Part shown: piece after piece, positions 31,721-37,603 of the stretch | How the letters are laid out: every line of letters begins with the position of its first letter | How positions within the stretch are numbered: position 1 is the stretch's first letter | Virus record (IMG/VR): IMGVR_UViG_3300044977_000091 | Span: 1 to 37,603 of that record | Strand: one strand, 5' to 3' | Source: a virus | Length of the DNA: 37,603 nt | The notes under the pieces: model-generated | Told to the model about the DNA's origin: nothing | The model's database searches: none | Seen by the model: only the letters and a program-made list of their open reading frames with translations | Position numbers and translations under genes: made by a program

Positions 31721-31749
31721 GAAGAGCCGCCCGGCGAAGGCGGCTCTTC
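31721..31749 (+). terminator. Strong hairpin, terminator or attenuator
   Basis: A perfect 11-bp stem GAAGAGCCGCC/GGCGGCTCTTC (31721-31731, 31739-31749) has loop CGGCGAA and is followed by GTATTGTT. It lies 38 bases before a start codon with a strong ribosome-binding site at 31787, so it could attenuate the replication operon as well as end upstream transcription. Confidence 0.7.
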
Positions 31750-31786
31750 GTATTGTTCCGTTGTCACCGGCAAAGGAGATCAACAG

Positions 31787-31870
31787 ATGGCGTCAGACGC
31801 CCTCTATATACACATACCAGCAGGTTCCGTTCAAGCCCCGCGTGAGATTTTCTGCGGTGCTGGACGATGA
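31787..31870 (+). CDS. Possible leader peptide, coupled to the next gene (27 aa)
   Basis: The ATG has AAAGGAGAT about 6 bases upstream, one of the best ribosome-binding sites in the window. The peptide is MASDALYIHIPAGSVQAPRE and seven more residues. Its stop TGA overlaps the ATG of the next gene (ATGA at 31867-31870), which lacks a good site of its own, so this ORF probably delivers ribosomes to it. It follows a strong hairpin, an arrangement suited to attenuation. No family is recognised; it is too short for gene callers. Confidence 0.5.
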   Translation: MASDALYIHIPAGSVQAPREIFCGAGR

Positions 31871-32130
31871 ACAAAGACCACAAAGACCGTTTGGTCGACT
31901 GTCTGGTGTGCAACATCAGCGACACGGAAGCTACCTTGGACGGCATAAAAGTCCTTGGGGCAGTCATAACCTACCGTCTGTTCGGCCTTTCGACGCTGAC
32001 CGTTCGGCAGATCGCGGAGGTCGCCGATATCTCCGAGGCCCGTGTAGGAGAGGCTCTTGAAGGCTTAGCGCACGACGTTCCGGCAGTGGGCGCTGGCCAC
32101 TATTCGCTGGATTCGCGGTGGACGAAATGA
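31867..32130 (+). CDS. Small winged-helix DNA-binding protein (87 aa)
   Basis: The sequence has MNKDHKDRLVDCLVCNISDT and then a helix-turn-helix (LTVRQIAEVADISEARVGEA) with a wing-like end. It is the first gene of the replication operon; its start is inside the leader peptide's stop and its own stop overlaps the initiator gene's ATG (ATGA). This could be a regulator of replication, acting at the hairpin, promoter or iterons, or a partner of the initiator. No specific family is recognised. G+C is lower than in most of the window. Confidence 0.7.
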   Translation: MNKDHKDRLVDCLVCNISDTEATLDGIKVLGAVITYRLFGLSTLTVRQIAEVADISEARVGEALEGLAHDVPAVGAGHYSLDSRWTK

Positions 32131-33122
32131 TCACGACCGATGCTGGGCTCGCGATCATGCGGCGCGCCTTGGAAGATCGCGTCAGCTATTCCGCGCTACT
32201 TCTCCTAACCGTCTATTTCGATGTGGTCGACGACAGGGGCGAGACTGCGCTGTCGACTCGCATGCTCCACGAAGCCACGAAACTTTGCCGGCGGATCGTC
32301 ATCTCCGCCCGCGCCGAACTACTGAAACGCGGCTATCTAGCCGACACCAAACGCGACGACGCCGGCGTTCCTGTTCTAGTGGTAGTTGGTGCACCAAAAT
32401 GCACCCCCACCGGTGCACCAAAATGCACCCCTCCATCCTCGCCGCGGCAGCTCGGTGACGCTGCCGAATCCGTATCTGACGTAAAAACTGTAAAAAAACC
32501 ACGAACTGCCAAAGAGATAGCTGGTGAGGTGCATCCCGTTGCACCGGGTGCATCCCGTTGCACCGGGGGTCCAAAGGTATCTTTCTTAGAGAAAGAAGAA
32601 ACAAGTAAGAAAGATTCCCTTTTGACCCTGCCAGGAATGTCTGCTGGCGAAACGCCGAACGAACTGCCCAAGCTTCTGGACCCGCCAACCGCGACAGAGG
32701 TCGCCGCTCACGAGCGCTTCTGGAGGGAGTACCCTCGCCAGCGCGGTAAGGAGAATTCACTGCGCGCCTTCGTCTCGCGGCAACGGCGAAGGGGAGACGA
32801 GGCGGAGGCGATGATCCGTGGCGCGAAGCTGCACCGCGACGCATTCGAGCGCGAGTGCAAGCGTCTCCAGGTAACGCCGCACGAGCGCAACATCATCATT
32901 CGCGGCATGAAGTTCCCAGAAAACTACCTGAAGGAGGGCCTTTTCAAGGAAGACCCTGACATCGACATCAGCCGGGTGGTCGGCCAGCGCAAGGCCGACG
33001 AGATCAAGCGGGAACGCGCGAGCACTACCGCCAACGGTCGCTTGGTCGAGCGCAAGCCCAAGCCGATCGCTGTTGACACGCCCGAGTGGCACGAGCGGCA
33101 GCGCGCCATGGGGTTGGAATGA
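32127..33122 (+). CDS. Replication initiator/helicase loader-like protein carrying the origin (331 aa)
   Basis: ATG 32127 overlaps the previous stop (ATGA); GTG 32118 would add three residues. The N-terminal 90 residues look like a winged helix (VSYSALLLLTVYFDVVDDRG, then TRMLHEATKLCRRIVISARA), as in phage initiators. Residues about 90-190 are a variable linker in which the DNA carries four palindromic iterons (see 32388-32564). The C-terminal part (RFWREYPRQRGKENSLRAFV, later EAMIRGAKLHRDAF) follows the pattern of phage replisome-organiser and helicase-loader proteins. The next gene is a DnaB-like helicase, as in lambda-type O-P/DnaB arrangements. The family assignment is by pattern and context only. 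Confidence 0.74.
   Translation: MITTDAGLAIMRRALEDRVSYSALLLLTVYFDVVDDRGETALSTRMLHEATKLCRRIVISARAELLKRGYLADTKRDDAGVPVLVVVGAPKCTPTGAPKCTPPSSPRQLGDAAESVSDVKTVKKPRTAKEIAGEVHPVAPGASRCTGGPKVSFLEKEETSKKDSLLTLPGMSAGETPNELPKLLDPPTATEVAAHERFWREYPRQRGKENSLRAFVSRQRRRGDEAEAMIRGAKLHRDAFERECKRLQVTPHERNIIIRGMKFPENYLKEGLFKEDPDIDISRVVGQRKADEIKRERASTTANGRLVERKPKPIAVDTPEWHERQRAMGLE
32388..32429 (+). repeat. Iteron pair 1: two 18-bp palindromes
   Basis: GGTGCA-CCAAAA-TGCACC occurs at 32388-32405 and again at 32412-32429, start to start 24 bases. Each is a perfect 6-bp inverted repeat around a 6-base centre. The pair codes for a repeated GAPKCTP in the initiator. Compare pair 2. Confidence 0.85.
32528..32564 (+). 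repeat. Iteron pair 2: two 18-bp palindromes
   Basis: GGTGCA-TCCCGT-TGCACC occurs at 32528-32545 and 32547-32564, start to start 19 bases. The arms are identical to pair 1 but the centre differs. The 19-base step puts the two copies in different reading frames, so the conserved unit is DNA, not protein. Confidence 0.85.
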
Positions 33123-34441
33123 CCCGCCACGACCCCATTACGGCCTCGATCCGGCGCGAGGAGAGCGACGAGGCCTCGAAGGAGGCGGAGCAGCGGTTGA
33201 TTGCGGCGACGTTCACGGCGAACTCCCTGGCCGTGACGCTGGAGATCGACCCTGGCGAGATGGGCGACGAGAACTGCCGCATGCTCTGGACGACCGCGCG
33301 CGCGGTTGTCGGCAGGGGGGATTCGTTCACGCTCGGCCTGATCGCCAAGCAACACGAGACCTGGGGCAAGTACTGCCGAGCGTTGATCGCGGCCTTCGGC
33401 GGCGAGACTCGGGAATCGATCGGCGAGATCACGAGGACGATCAAGGACGCGGCCGCGCGCCGCCGGCTGCACGATCTCGCCATGGGGTTAGCGGAGCAAG
33501 CCCATGACGTCGCGACCACGCCAGAGGAGATGCTGGCGACCTTCATCCGGCAGGCATCGTCGATCGCCCGCCGCCCGACGGCCAAGACCAAGCGGCAGAT
33601 CGCGCTCGAGATTGTCGAGGACTTGGCGCGTGAGCCCGACTGCTACTCGACCGGCATGCCGATCCTGGACAGGGCTCTCGGCGGCGGCATCTACCCGGCG
33701 AAGATGATCGGTTTCGCAGCCCGCAAGAAAGTCGGCAAGACCGTGCTCCTGGGCACGATCAGCGACAACCTCAACCGCGCCGCAGTGAAGCACCTGTTCA
33801 TCTCGCACGAGATGGCGCCGAAGCAGATCGAGCAGCGCAACATGGCTCGCGCGGGGTGTTTCAACCCCATCCAGTTCCTGACCCGCCGCCACGCGTCGCT
33901 GCACGAGGTCGCGGCCAACTACGCGATCGAGACCCCGGACCACACCGTCTACGAGCACCGGCCTGGCGGGACGCTCGAGGACGACAAGCGCATGGTCTCG
34001 TCCGCCATCGTCAACCACGGGATCAAGGGCGTGATCATTGATTACTGGCAGCTGATCCGCGGCCGGCGCGGCCAAGACACTGAGGAGCAGCACCTTGGAC
34101 AGGTCGCCCAGCACCTCTACGACCTCTGCGTCGCCGAGGGCCTGTGGCTCTTGATCGCGGCGCAAATCAATCAGCAGGGCAACACCCGGGGCGGCGAAGG
34201 GCTCAAGCTCGCGTGCGACGCCTACTTCACGATCCACCGCGAGAAAGACCAGGACGCGGCTTGGCTCGAGATGGAGGAGTCTAGGTACGTGCCTTACACG
34301 AACGTCGGCTCTGACGAAAAGCCGGGCCTGATCTTCGTCAAGAACGGCCCGTATTTCGAGGACGCGATGACCGTCGCCGGCCCGGCGGAATTGACCGACG
34401 ATGGCCGTTGGACCCACCCGCAATATTCAGCGCTCAAGTAG
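33119..34441 (+). CDS. DnaB-like replicative helicase (440 aa)
   Basis: The start at ATG 33119 overlaps the initiator stop (ATGA). A short N-terminal domain (EAEQRLIAATF) is followed by a RecA-like core: Walker A AARKKVGKTVL (K207), then HLFISHEMAPKQIEQRNMAR as in DnaB motif H1a, Walker B GVIIDYWQLI, and LLIAAQINQQG. The Walker A is unusual, with Lys-Lys-Val replacing the common Arg-Pro-Ser-Met before GKT. The protein is a little shorter than DnaB. It should unwind DNA ahead of the phage replication fork after loading at the iteron origin by the upstream protein. Confidence 0.86.
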   Translation: MTRHDPITASIRREESDEASKEAEQRLIAATFTANSLAVTLEIDPGEMGDENCRMLWTTARAVVGRGDSFTLGLIAKQHETWGKYCRALIAAFGGETRESIGEITRTIKDAAARRRLHDLAMGLAEQAHDVATTPEEMLATFIRQASSIARRPTAKTKRQIALEIVEDLAREPDCYSTGMPILDRALGGGIYPAKMIGFAARKKVGKTVLLGTISDNLNRAAVKHLFISHEMAPKQIEQRNMARAGCFNPIQFLTRRHASLHEVAANYAIETPDHTVYEHRPGGTLEDDKRMVSSAIVNHGIKGVIIDYWQLIRGRRGQDTEEQHLGQVAQHLYDLCVAEGLWLLIAAQINQQGNTRGGEGLKLACDAYFTIHREKDQDAAWLEMEESRYVPYTNVGSDEKPGLIFVKNGPYFEDAMTVAGPAELTDDGRWTHPQYSALK

Positions 34442-34450
34442 GAGGCCGAG

Positions 34451-34792
34451 ATGGCAATTCGTGAAACCAGCGTGATCGAAGTCGAGCTCGAGGACGGGAC
34501 GATCGACCTGCTGCGGGAAGTGGCGCGGCTCCAGCCCAGGATATACGGCGGGAGCGGGCCGGCGGTGGCCGAGTACTTGATCCGGCGCGGGCTCGATGAC
34601 CTGGCGCGCGCCGGGCTGTTGCCGACGCCGGAGGAGGTGGACACGGCCGAGGACAAATCGGCCGCGGTGATGGACTTCGGGCTCGCGCAGGACATCAACC
34701 GTCGCGTCGTGGCAACGTCGCACTTTGGGTTCCAAGAGCCCGCGCCACGCGGCGAAATGCTCGGCACGCTCGCAGAAGTGCCGCAGCGATGA
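34451..34792 (+). CDS. Small unrecognised protein, possible ribbon-helix-helix (113 aa)
   Basis: TAGGAGG precedes the ATG. The start AIRETSVIEVELEDGTIDLL and AEYLIRRGLDDLARAGLL fit a beta strand followed by two helices, as in ribbon-helix-helix DNA binders, but the match is weak. The C-terminal half is Pro/Glu-rich. Its stop overlaps the next start (ATGA). It follows the helicase by 9 bases and probably belongs to the same operon. Confidence 0.66.
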   Translation: MAIRETSVIEVELEDGTIDLLREVARLQPRIYGGSGPAVAEYLIRRGLDDLARAGLLPTPEEVDTAEDKSAAVMDFGLAQDINRRVVATSHFGFQEPAPRGEMLGTLAEVPQR

Positions 34793-35112
34793 GCGACACC
34801 TTCACGGCCGCCGACGGCACCGAGCGCTACGGTGCCGGCGAGCAGCCCTGGGACCGGGCGAAGCGTATAGGCGTGAGCCTCGCGCATGGGTCCGCCTTGA
34901 TGGTCCTGAAGTACCTGGGCCGCACCAAGGGCGACACGGCGCACGACGACGAATCGATGCGCTGGTACTATCGGCGGTTGACCGAGATGGCCTACGGGCC
35001 CGTGACCTTGCCGCACACCCACCGCAGCCAGCTTGAGGCCCGTGATCTGCTCTACGCGCTGAACGCGGAATTGACCGCGACCGAGAAGACGCGGCTCGGA
35101 GTGGGCGGATGA
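34789..35112 (+). CDS. DUF3310-like protein (107 aa)
   Basis: The pattern EQPWDRAKRIGVSLAHGSAL, then MVLKYLGRTKGD and DESMRWYYRRL resembles DUF3310, phage proteins of about 100 residues sometimes annotated as nucleotide-kinase-like. The conserved Lys-Tyr and Arg-x-x-Lys positions are visible. The function of this family is not established. Start and stop overlap the neighbouring genes (ATGA both sides). Confidence 0.62.
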   Translation: MSDTFTAADGTERYGAGEQPWDRAKRIGVSLAHGSALMVLKYLGRTKGDTAHDDESMRWYYRRLTEMAYGPVTLPHTHRSQLEARDLLYALNAELTATEKTRLGVGG

Positions 35113-35288
35113 AGCGGCGCGACGCCAAGGGTAGGTTTTCCGGCGCCCGCAGCCCCGAGGAGAAGTGCGCTGTCAGAGCCCAGTGGTATGCCGCCAGGGC
35201 GCAAGATCCGAACTGGCTGATCGCCCGGCGCCAGGCCGCGCGGGCGTGGCGCTCCCGCAATCCGGGACTGAGCGGTGGTGTCCGATGA
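35109..35288 (+). CDS. Small basic protein (59 aa)
   Basis: It runs from ATG 35109, inside the previous stop, to TGA 35286-35288. The sequence starts MKRRDAKGRFSGARSPEEKC and ends with AWRSRNPGLSGGVR. It is Arg-rich with three Trp, so RNA or DNA binding is plausible. The tight overlaps with both neighbours (ATGA) argue that it is a real gene although it is short. Confidence 0.6.
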   Translation: MKRRDAKGRFSGARSPEEKCAVRAQWYAARAQDPNWLIARRQAARAWRSRNPGLSGGVR

Positions 35289-35524
35289 AGCGCCGTCGCC
35301 CTCTGGCGCCGCCGGAGCGCCGCCAGATCGAGATCCCGATGCCGGCCCAGCCGCGCGCCGGCCGAGAACCGCGCCAGCGCTACCGCGCCATCCAGGCGCT
35401 TCGGGCCAACGGCCATAGCGTCTACCGCTGCGGCCTCAACCACCACAGGGTCGACGGCAAGCTGCTGGGGACCGAGCAACTGTTCGAGCTCGAACGCAGG
35501 ATCGTGGAGAGCGCCAATGGATGA
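35285..35524 (+). CDS. Small basic protein (79 aa)
   Basis: ATG 35285 overlaps the previous stop. The N-terminus is rich in Arg and Pro (MKRRRPLAPPERRQIEIPMP). The C-terminal part has QRYRAIQALRANGHSVYRCG, then HHRVDGKLLGTEQLFELERR, which could be a small nucleic-acid binding domain with His/Cys. The start in the longer frame (35165) runs over the previous gene and is not used. The gene overlaps the next by 8 bases. The family is not recognised. Confidence 0.62.
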   Translation: MKRRRPLAPPERRQIEIPMPAQPRAGREPRQRYRAIQALRANGHSVYRCGLNHHRVDGKLLGTEQLFELERRIVESANG

Positions 35525-35669
35525 CGTCGTGAGGGAATTCTGCGAAAACGAAAGCGGCCGCATCGCGCGGTTCGCGGCGAAGCACAAGGCCGACCCCCGC
35601 GCCCGCGAGCTGGTCGAGGTCGCGCGGCGGATCGGCGAGATGGCGAAGGCCGAGGCGCAGGCGGGATGA
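35517..35669 (+). CDS. Small helical protein (50 aa)
   Basis: It runs from ATG 35517, 8 bases inside the previous gene, to TGA 35667-35669, which overlaps the Dam start. The sequence starts MDDVVREFCENESGRIARFA and is helical throughout. Although short, its position between two coupled genes without any gap supports it. The family is not recognised. Confidence 0.55.
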   Translation: MDDVVREFCENESGRIARFAAKHKADPRARELVEVARRIGEMAKAEAQAG

Positions 35670-36538
35670 GCGCCATCGAGACAGCAGCGGCACGGCCAGC
35701 GCTCCGCTGGCACGGCGGAAAGTGGCGCCTCGCCCCTTGGGTGCTGGCCCACATGCCGGCGCATCGGATCTACGTGGAGCCGTTCGGCGGCGCGGCCTCG
35801 GTGCTGATCCGCAAGCCCAGGAGCTACGCCGAGATCTACAACGACCTGGATGGCGAGGTGGTGAACTTCTTCCGCGTGCTCCGCGATCCAGCCAGCGCTG
35901 CGAGGCTGATCGAGGTCCTGCGCCTCACGCCGTTTGCCCGAGAGGAGTTCTTTGACGCTTACGCGGAGACCGAGAACCCAGTGGAGCGCGCCCGCCGGCT
36001 AGCGGTCCGCTCGTACATGGGCTTTGGCAGCGATGCGCCAAACCGAGAGATTCGCACCGGATTTCGTGCCAATGCCAATCGGAACGGCACAACGCCGGCG
36101 CAGGATTGGATGAACTACCCGGACAAGGTCGTCGCCATCGTCGCCCGCATGGCCGGCGTGCAGATCGAGCAGCGGCCAGCGATGGATGTGTGTCGACAGC
36201 ACGATGGTCCGGAGACGCTCCACTACCTGGACCCCCCGTATCTGCCTGAGACCCGCTCGCAGAAGAGCAGGCGGTCCGGGCTCGGCTACCATGCCTACGC
36301 TCACGAGTTGACGGTCGAGCAGCACGCCGAGATCCTGGCCGAGATCCAGCACTTCAAGGGCATGGTGATGTTGAGCGGCTACCAGAGCCCACTCTACACC
36401 GCCGCGCTGCAGGCCTGGACCCGGTACGAGACGGAGCATATGGCCGACGGCGCGCGGCCCAGGCGCGAATGCCTGTGGCTCAACCAAGCCTGCGTCGACG
36501 CGCTCGGGCACGGCCCGCTCTTCGCGGTCGCGCCATGA
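35666..36538 (+). CDS. dam: DNA adenine methylase, Dam/D12 class (290 aa)
   Basis: The D12-class motifs are clear: LRWHGGKWRLAPWVL at the start (motif X), VEPFGGAASV (SAM-binding motif I), and YLDPPY (DPPY at 189-192, the catalytic motif). Dam enzymes transfer methyl from SAM to the N6 of adenine, often in GATC. The length is typical. It is a third methylase in the window, next to the methylase domain in the giant protein and the SAM enzyme at 26207. It overlaps both neighbours and probably protects phage DNA or times replication. The target sequence cannot be told from the protein alone. Confidence 0.9.
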   Translation: MSAIETAAARPALRWHGGKWRLAPWVLAHMPAHRIYVEPFGGAASVLIRKPRSYAEIYNDLDGEVVNFFRVLRDPASAARLIEVLRLTPFAREEFFDAYAETENPVERARRLAVRSYMGFGSDAPNREIRTGFRANANRNGTTPAQDWMNYPDKVVAIVARMAGVQIEQRPAMDVCRQHDGPETLHYLDPPYLPETRSQKSRRSGLGYHAYAHELTVEQHAEILAEIQHFKGMVMLSGYQSPLYTAALQAWTRYETEHMADGARPRRECLWLNQACVDALGHGPLFAVAP

Positions 36539-37128
36539 GCGCCCGCTCGCTCCGCAAGCCCCCGCCGTCGCCGCACGCGCGCTCCGGCGGCTGCCAGTGG
36601 TGCGGCGAGCCAGTGCGGCCCGGCCCCACCGGGCGCAAGCGCACGTGGCACCAGGGCCACGACGGCGAGCCCGAGTGTCTCCACGCCTACCGGCTGGCCA
36701 TGTGGGGCAGCTACCTGCGCGAGGTCATCGAGGCTCGGGACAAGGGCGTCTGCGCCCAATGCGGCTTCGACTGCATGGGACCGGCGAACTATCGGCCGCG
36801 CTCAGAGTACGGCATCGGCGGGGTCATCCTTGACCGCGACGGGACACGACGTTGGACCCCGATCAAATGGGTCCACGTCCGCGGCTTCATCTGCGATCAC
36901 GTCACGCCCCTGTGGACGGTTGACCGCACGCTTCCGTGGGAGCGGCTGATCTGGTTTTGGAGCGCCGCAAATGTCCAGACCCTGTGCCAGCTGTGCAGCG
37001 ACGCCAAGACCGCTCTCGAGGCGACGCAGCGCGCGAAAGAGCGTAGGGTCCACCGAAAAATGGGGCCAGGCCGCGCCAAGGCTGAACCGGAGCCGCTCCG
37101 CGGCACCGACGGACAACGATTGACCTAG
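36535..37128 (+). CDS. HNH endonuclease (197 aa)
   Basis: ATG 36535 overlaps the Dam stop. Three CxxC pairs are visible (GGCQWCGEP, CAQCGF, TLCQLCSDAK) together with the HNH core ICDHVTPLW and NVQTLCQLC. These bind zinc and form the beta-beta-alpha-metal nuclease fold. The protein is larger than a minimal HNH domain, with a basic N-terminus and a Lys/Arg-rich C-terminus for DNA contact. Phage HNH proteins can be homing nucleases or act in DNA packaging; no terminase gene is adjacent here, so which of these applies is open. Confidence 0.84.
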   Translation: MSARSLRKPPPSPHARSGGCQWCGEPVRPGPTGRKRTWHQGHDGEPECLHAYRLAMWGSYLREVIEARDKGVCAQCGFDCMGPANYRPRSEYGIGGVILDRDGTRRWTPIKWVHVRGFICDHVTPLWTVDRTLPWERLIWFWSAANVQTLCQLCSDAKTALEATQRAKERRVHRKMGPGRAKAEPEPLRGTDGQRLT

Positions 37129-37141
37129 GAGTCATAGAACC

Positions 37142-37435
37142 ATGCCTGACACCCCAATCCCGGCAGAGCCATCGCCTGAATGGCTGAAGCTGATGGCCGG
37201 CTTGATCCTCAGCGGCTCGTTCATCGCGCGAGAGGAGCGCGAGAAGATCGCCGCCGCCCTATCCCGCCTCGCCCAGGTGGAGCAAGAGCGGGACGCGAGC
37301 GATGCGGCGATTGAGTGGCTTTTGTACATGGCCGGCAAGGCTTCGTGGCCAGGCTGTGAAGCCGACGACCACGCGTCTCAATGGGTGAGCGATGCGAGGG
37401 AGAGGCACAAGCGCTCCCGCCAGCAGAGGGCATGA
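37142..37435 (+). CDS. Small helical protein (97 aa)
   Basis: TAGGAGT lies upstream of the ATG. The sequence reads MPDTPIPAEPSPEWLKLMAG, then helices (REEREKIAAALSRLAQVEQE, DAAIEWLLYMAGKA). The last part (SDARERHKRSRQQRA) is basic. The family is not recognised. It begins a run of small genes at the right edge. Confidence 0.64.
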   Translation: MPDTPIPAEPSPEWLKLMAGLILSGSFIAREEREKIAAALSRLAQVEQERDASDAAIEWLLYMAGKASWPGCEADDHASQWVSDARERHKRSRQQRA

Positions 37436-37569
37436 GATGACTGACACGCAAGCGACCTTCCTCATTGGCTTTGGAGTCGGTCTAATCGTGGCCGGACTTA
37501 TGTTCAGCATTCCTATATGGATTGCCGGCTACAGGTTGAGGAAAAAGCCATGACCCGCCAGCAGAGGGG
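37416..37569 (+). repeat. Duplicated 15-base ribosome-binding module
   Basis: CCCGCCAGCAGAGGG occurs at 37416-37430 and 37554-37568, each just ahead of an ATG (37437, 37576). The first copy is the coding end of the gene at 37142 (ending QQRA). A duplication of a gene end plus ribosome-binding site is the simplest reading. Confidence 0.6.
37437..37553 (+). CDS. Single-pass membrane peptide (38 aa)
   Basis: It runs from ATG 37437 to TGA 37551-37553. Residues about 7-31 form one hydrophobic helix (FLIGFGVGLIVAGLMFSIPI), followed by a basic end (RLRKKP), which by the positive-inside rule places the C-terminus in the cytoplasm. A site CAGAGGG lies upstream. The family is not recognised. Confidence 0.5.
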   Translation: MTDTQATFLIGFGVGLIVAGLMFSIPIWIAGYRLRKKP

Positions 37570-37575
37570 CACGAC

Positions 37576-37603
37576 ATGAGCATTCATAGCTTGAAAGTAG
37601 CGC
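37576..37603 (+). CDS. 5' start of a gene cut by the window end
   Basis: ATG 37576 has AGAGGGGC upstream. Nine codons are visible (MSIHSLKVA), still open at the edge. The frame and ribosome-binding site match the neighbouring small genes, but identity cannot be judged. Confidence 0.35.

Larger units (their letters stand above)
31466..31786. other. Long non-coding control region before the replication genes
   Basis: In this stretch of about 320 bases I see two hairpins (31562 and 31721), a weak promoter (TTGCCT 31609-31614, 18 bases, TAGGCT 31633-31638) and a GC-rich block GCCGCGGCC reminiscent of the repeated promoter-like element. No ORF with a ribosome-binding site is visible before 31787. 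A short transcript from about 31645 to 31752 could be a small RNA or an attenuated leader. Confidence 0.4.
32388..32640. other. Candidate replication origin inside the initiator gene
   Basis: Four iterons are followed and interrupted by AT-rich DNA: 32470-32520 (with TAAAAACTGTAAAAAAACC) and 32577-32630, a T- then purine-rich stretch with a 7-bp inverted repeat TCTTTCT/AGAAAGA (32580-32586, 32590-32596). This matches the lambda plan, where four 18-bp iterons and an AT-rich unwinding element lie within the O gene. The activity is inferred. Confidence 0.7.

Noticed and set aside
31466-31786. tRNA or structured RNA gene
   Set aside because: I looked for a cloverleaf with CCA-type end and TpsiC arm in the GC-rich part and found none; only the two hairpins are convincing.
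32388-32564. Short direct repeats as a CRISPR array
   Set aside because: The four units are 18 bases, palindromic, unevenly spaced and lie inside a coding gene with no spacer structure or cas genes. Iterons fit better.
37550-37579. 9-codon ORF (MTRQQRGTT)
   Set aside because: It is too short to judge and is explained by the duplicated ribosome-binding module.

Overview
The window is GC-rich (by eye about two thirds G+C), almost fully coding, and looks like a tailed bacteriophage genome segment or prophage of an alphaproteobacterium. The evidence is the gene content (virion lytic transglycosylase, tail spike, SleB-type endolysin, RecT-like annealing protein, DnaB-like helicase, Dam, HNH), the very tight packing with many ATGA/GTGA overlaps, and small families typical of alphaproteobacterial phages (DUF3309-like, SleB-like, a short protein starting MAFAEKT, RMF-like tails). 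No integrase, terminase, portal or capsid gene is visible. Structural genes would have to lie to the left of base 1 or outside the window. The host is inferred, not proven.

Layout. (1) Bases 1-14330, rightward: the end of an unknown gene, then one 4,693-codon gene for a polyvalent virion protein. It combines a transglycosylase domain, an InPase-like domain, an N6-adenine methylase, an SNF2-like helicase, a zincin-like protease motif and a hydrophobic C-terminal region, probably ejected into the host with the DNA. Two small out-of-frame ORFs lie in its linkers. (2) Bases 14327-21994, rightward: small membrane proteins, an HTH regulator, a SleB-type endolysin, a tail spike with a GH16-type ExDxxE motif, a terminator, then a cassette of holin-like protein, two lipoproteins, a DUF3309-like peptide, a coiled-coil protein and a lipase/esterase. 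A repeated promoter-like element precedes three of its transcription units. (3) Bases 21983-30093, leftward: one dense operon with HIRAN, two ASCH-like proteins, a RecT-like protein, a SAM methyltransferase and many small genes. It meets the rightward lipase gene tail to tail with a 12-base overlap. (4) Bases 30163-30238: divergent control region. (5) Bases 30239-37603, rightward: a protein with an RMF-like tail, a DUF1064-type nuclease, a 400-base control region, then the replication genes (small winged-helix protein, initiator with an embedded iteron origin, DnaB-like helicase), followed by small genes, Dam and HNH.

How it fits together. The leftward and far-right operons look like early functions (recombination, replication, DNA modification). 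The rightward left half looks late (virion protein, spike, lysis). The polyvalent protein would protect and prepare the incoming genome by methylation, translocation and proteolysis. The most notable signals are four 18-bp palindromic iterons with an AT-rich flank inside the initiator gene (a lambda-like origin), the overprinted ORFs in the giant gene's linkers, and a sharply AT-rich codon patch exactly over the helicase Walker A motif.
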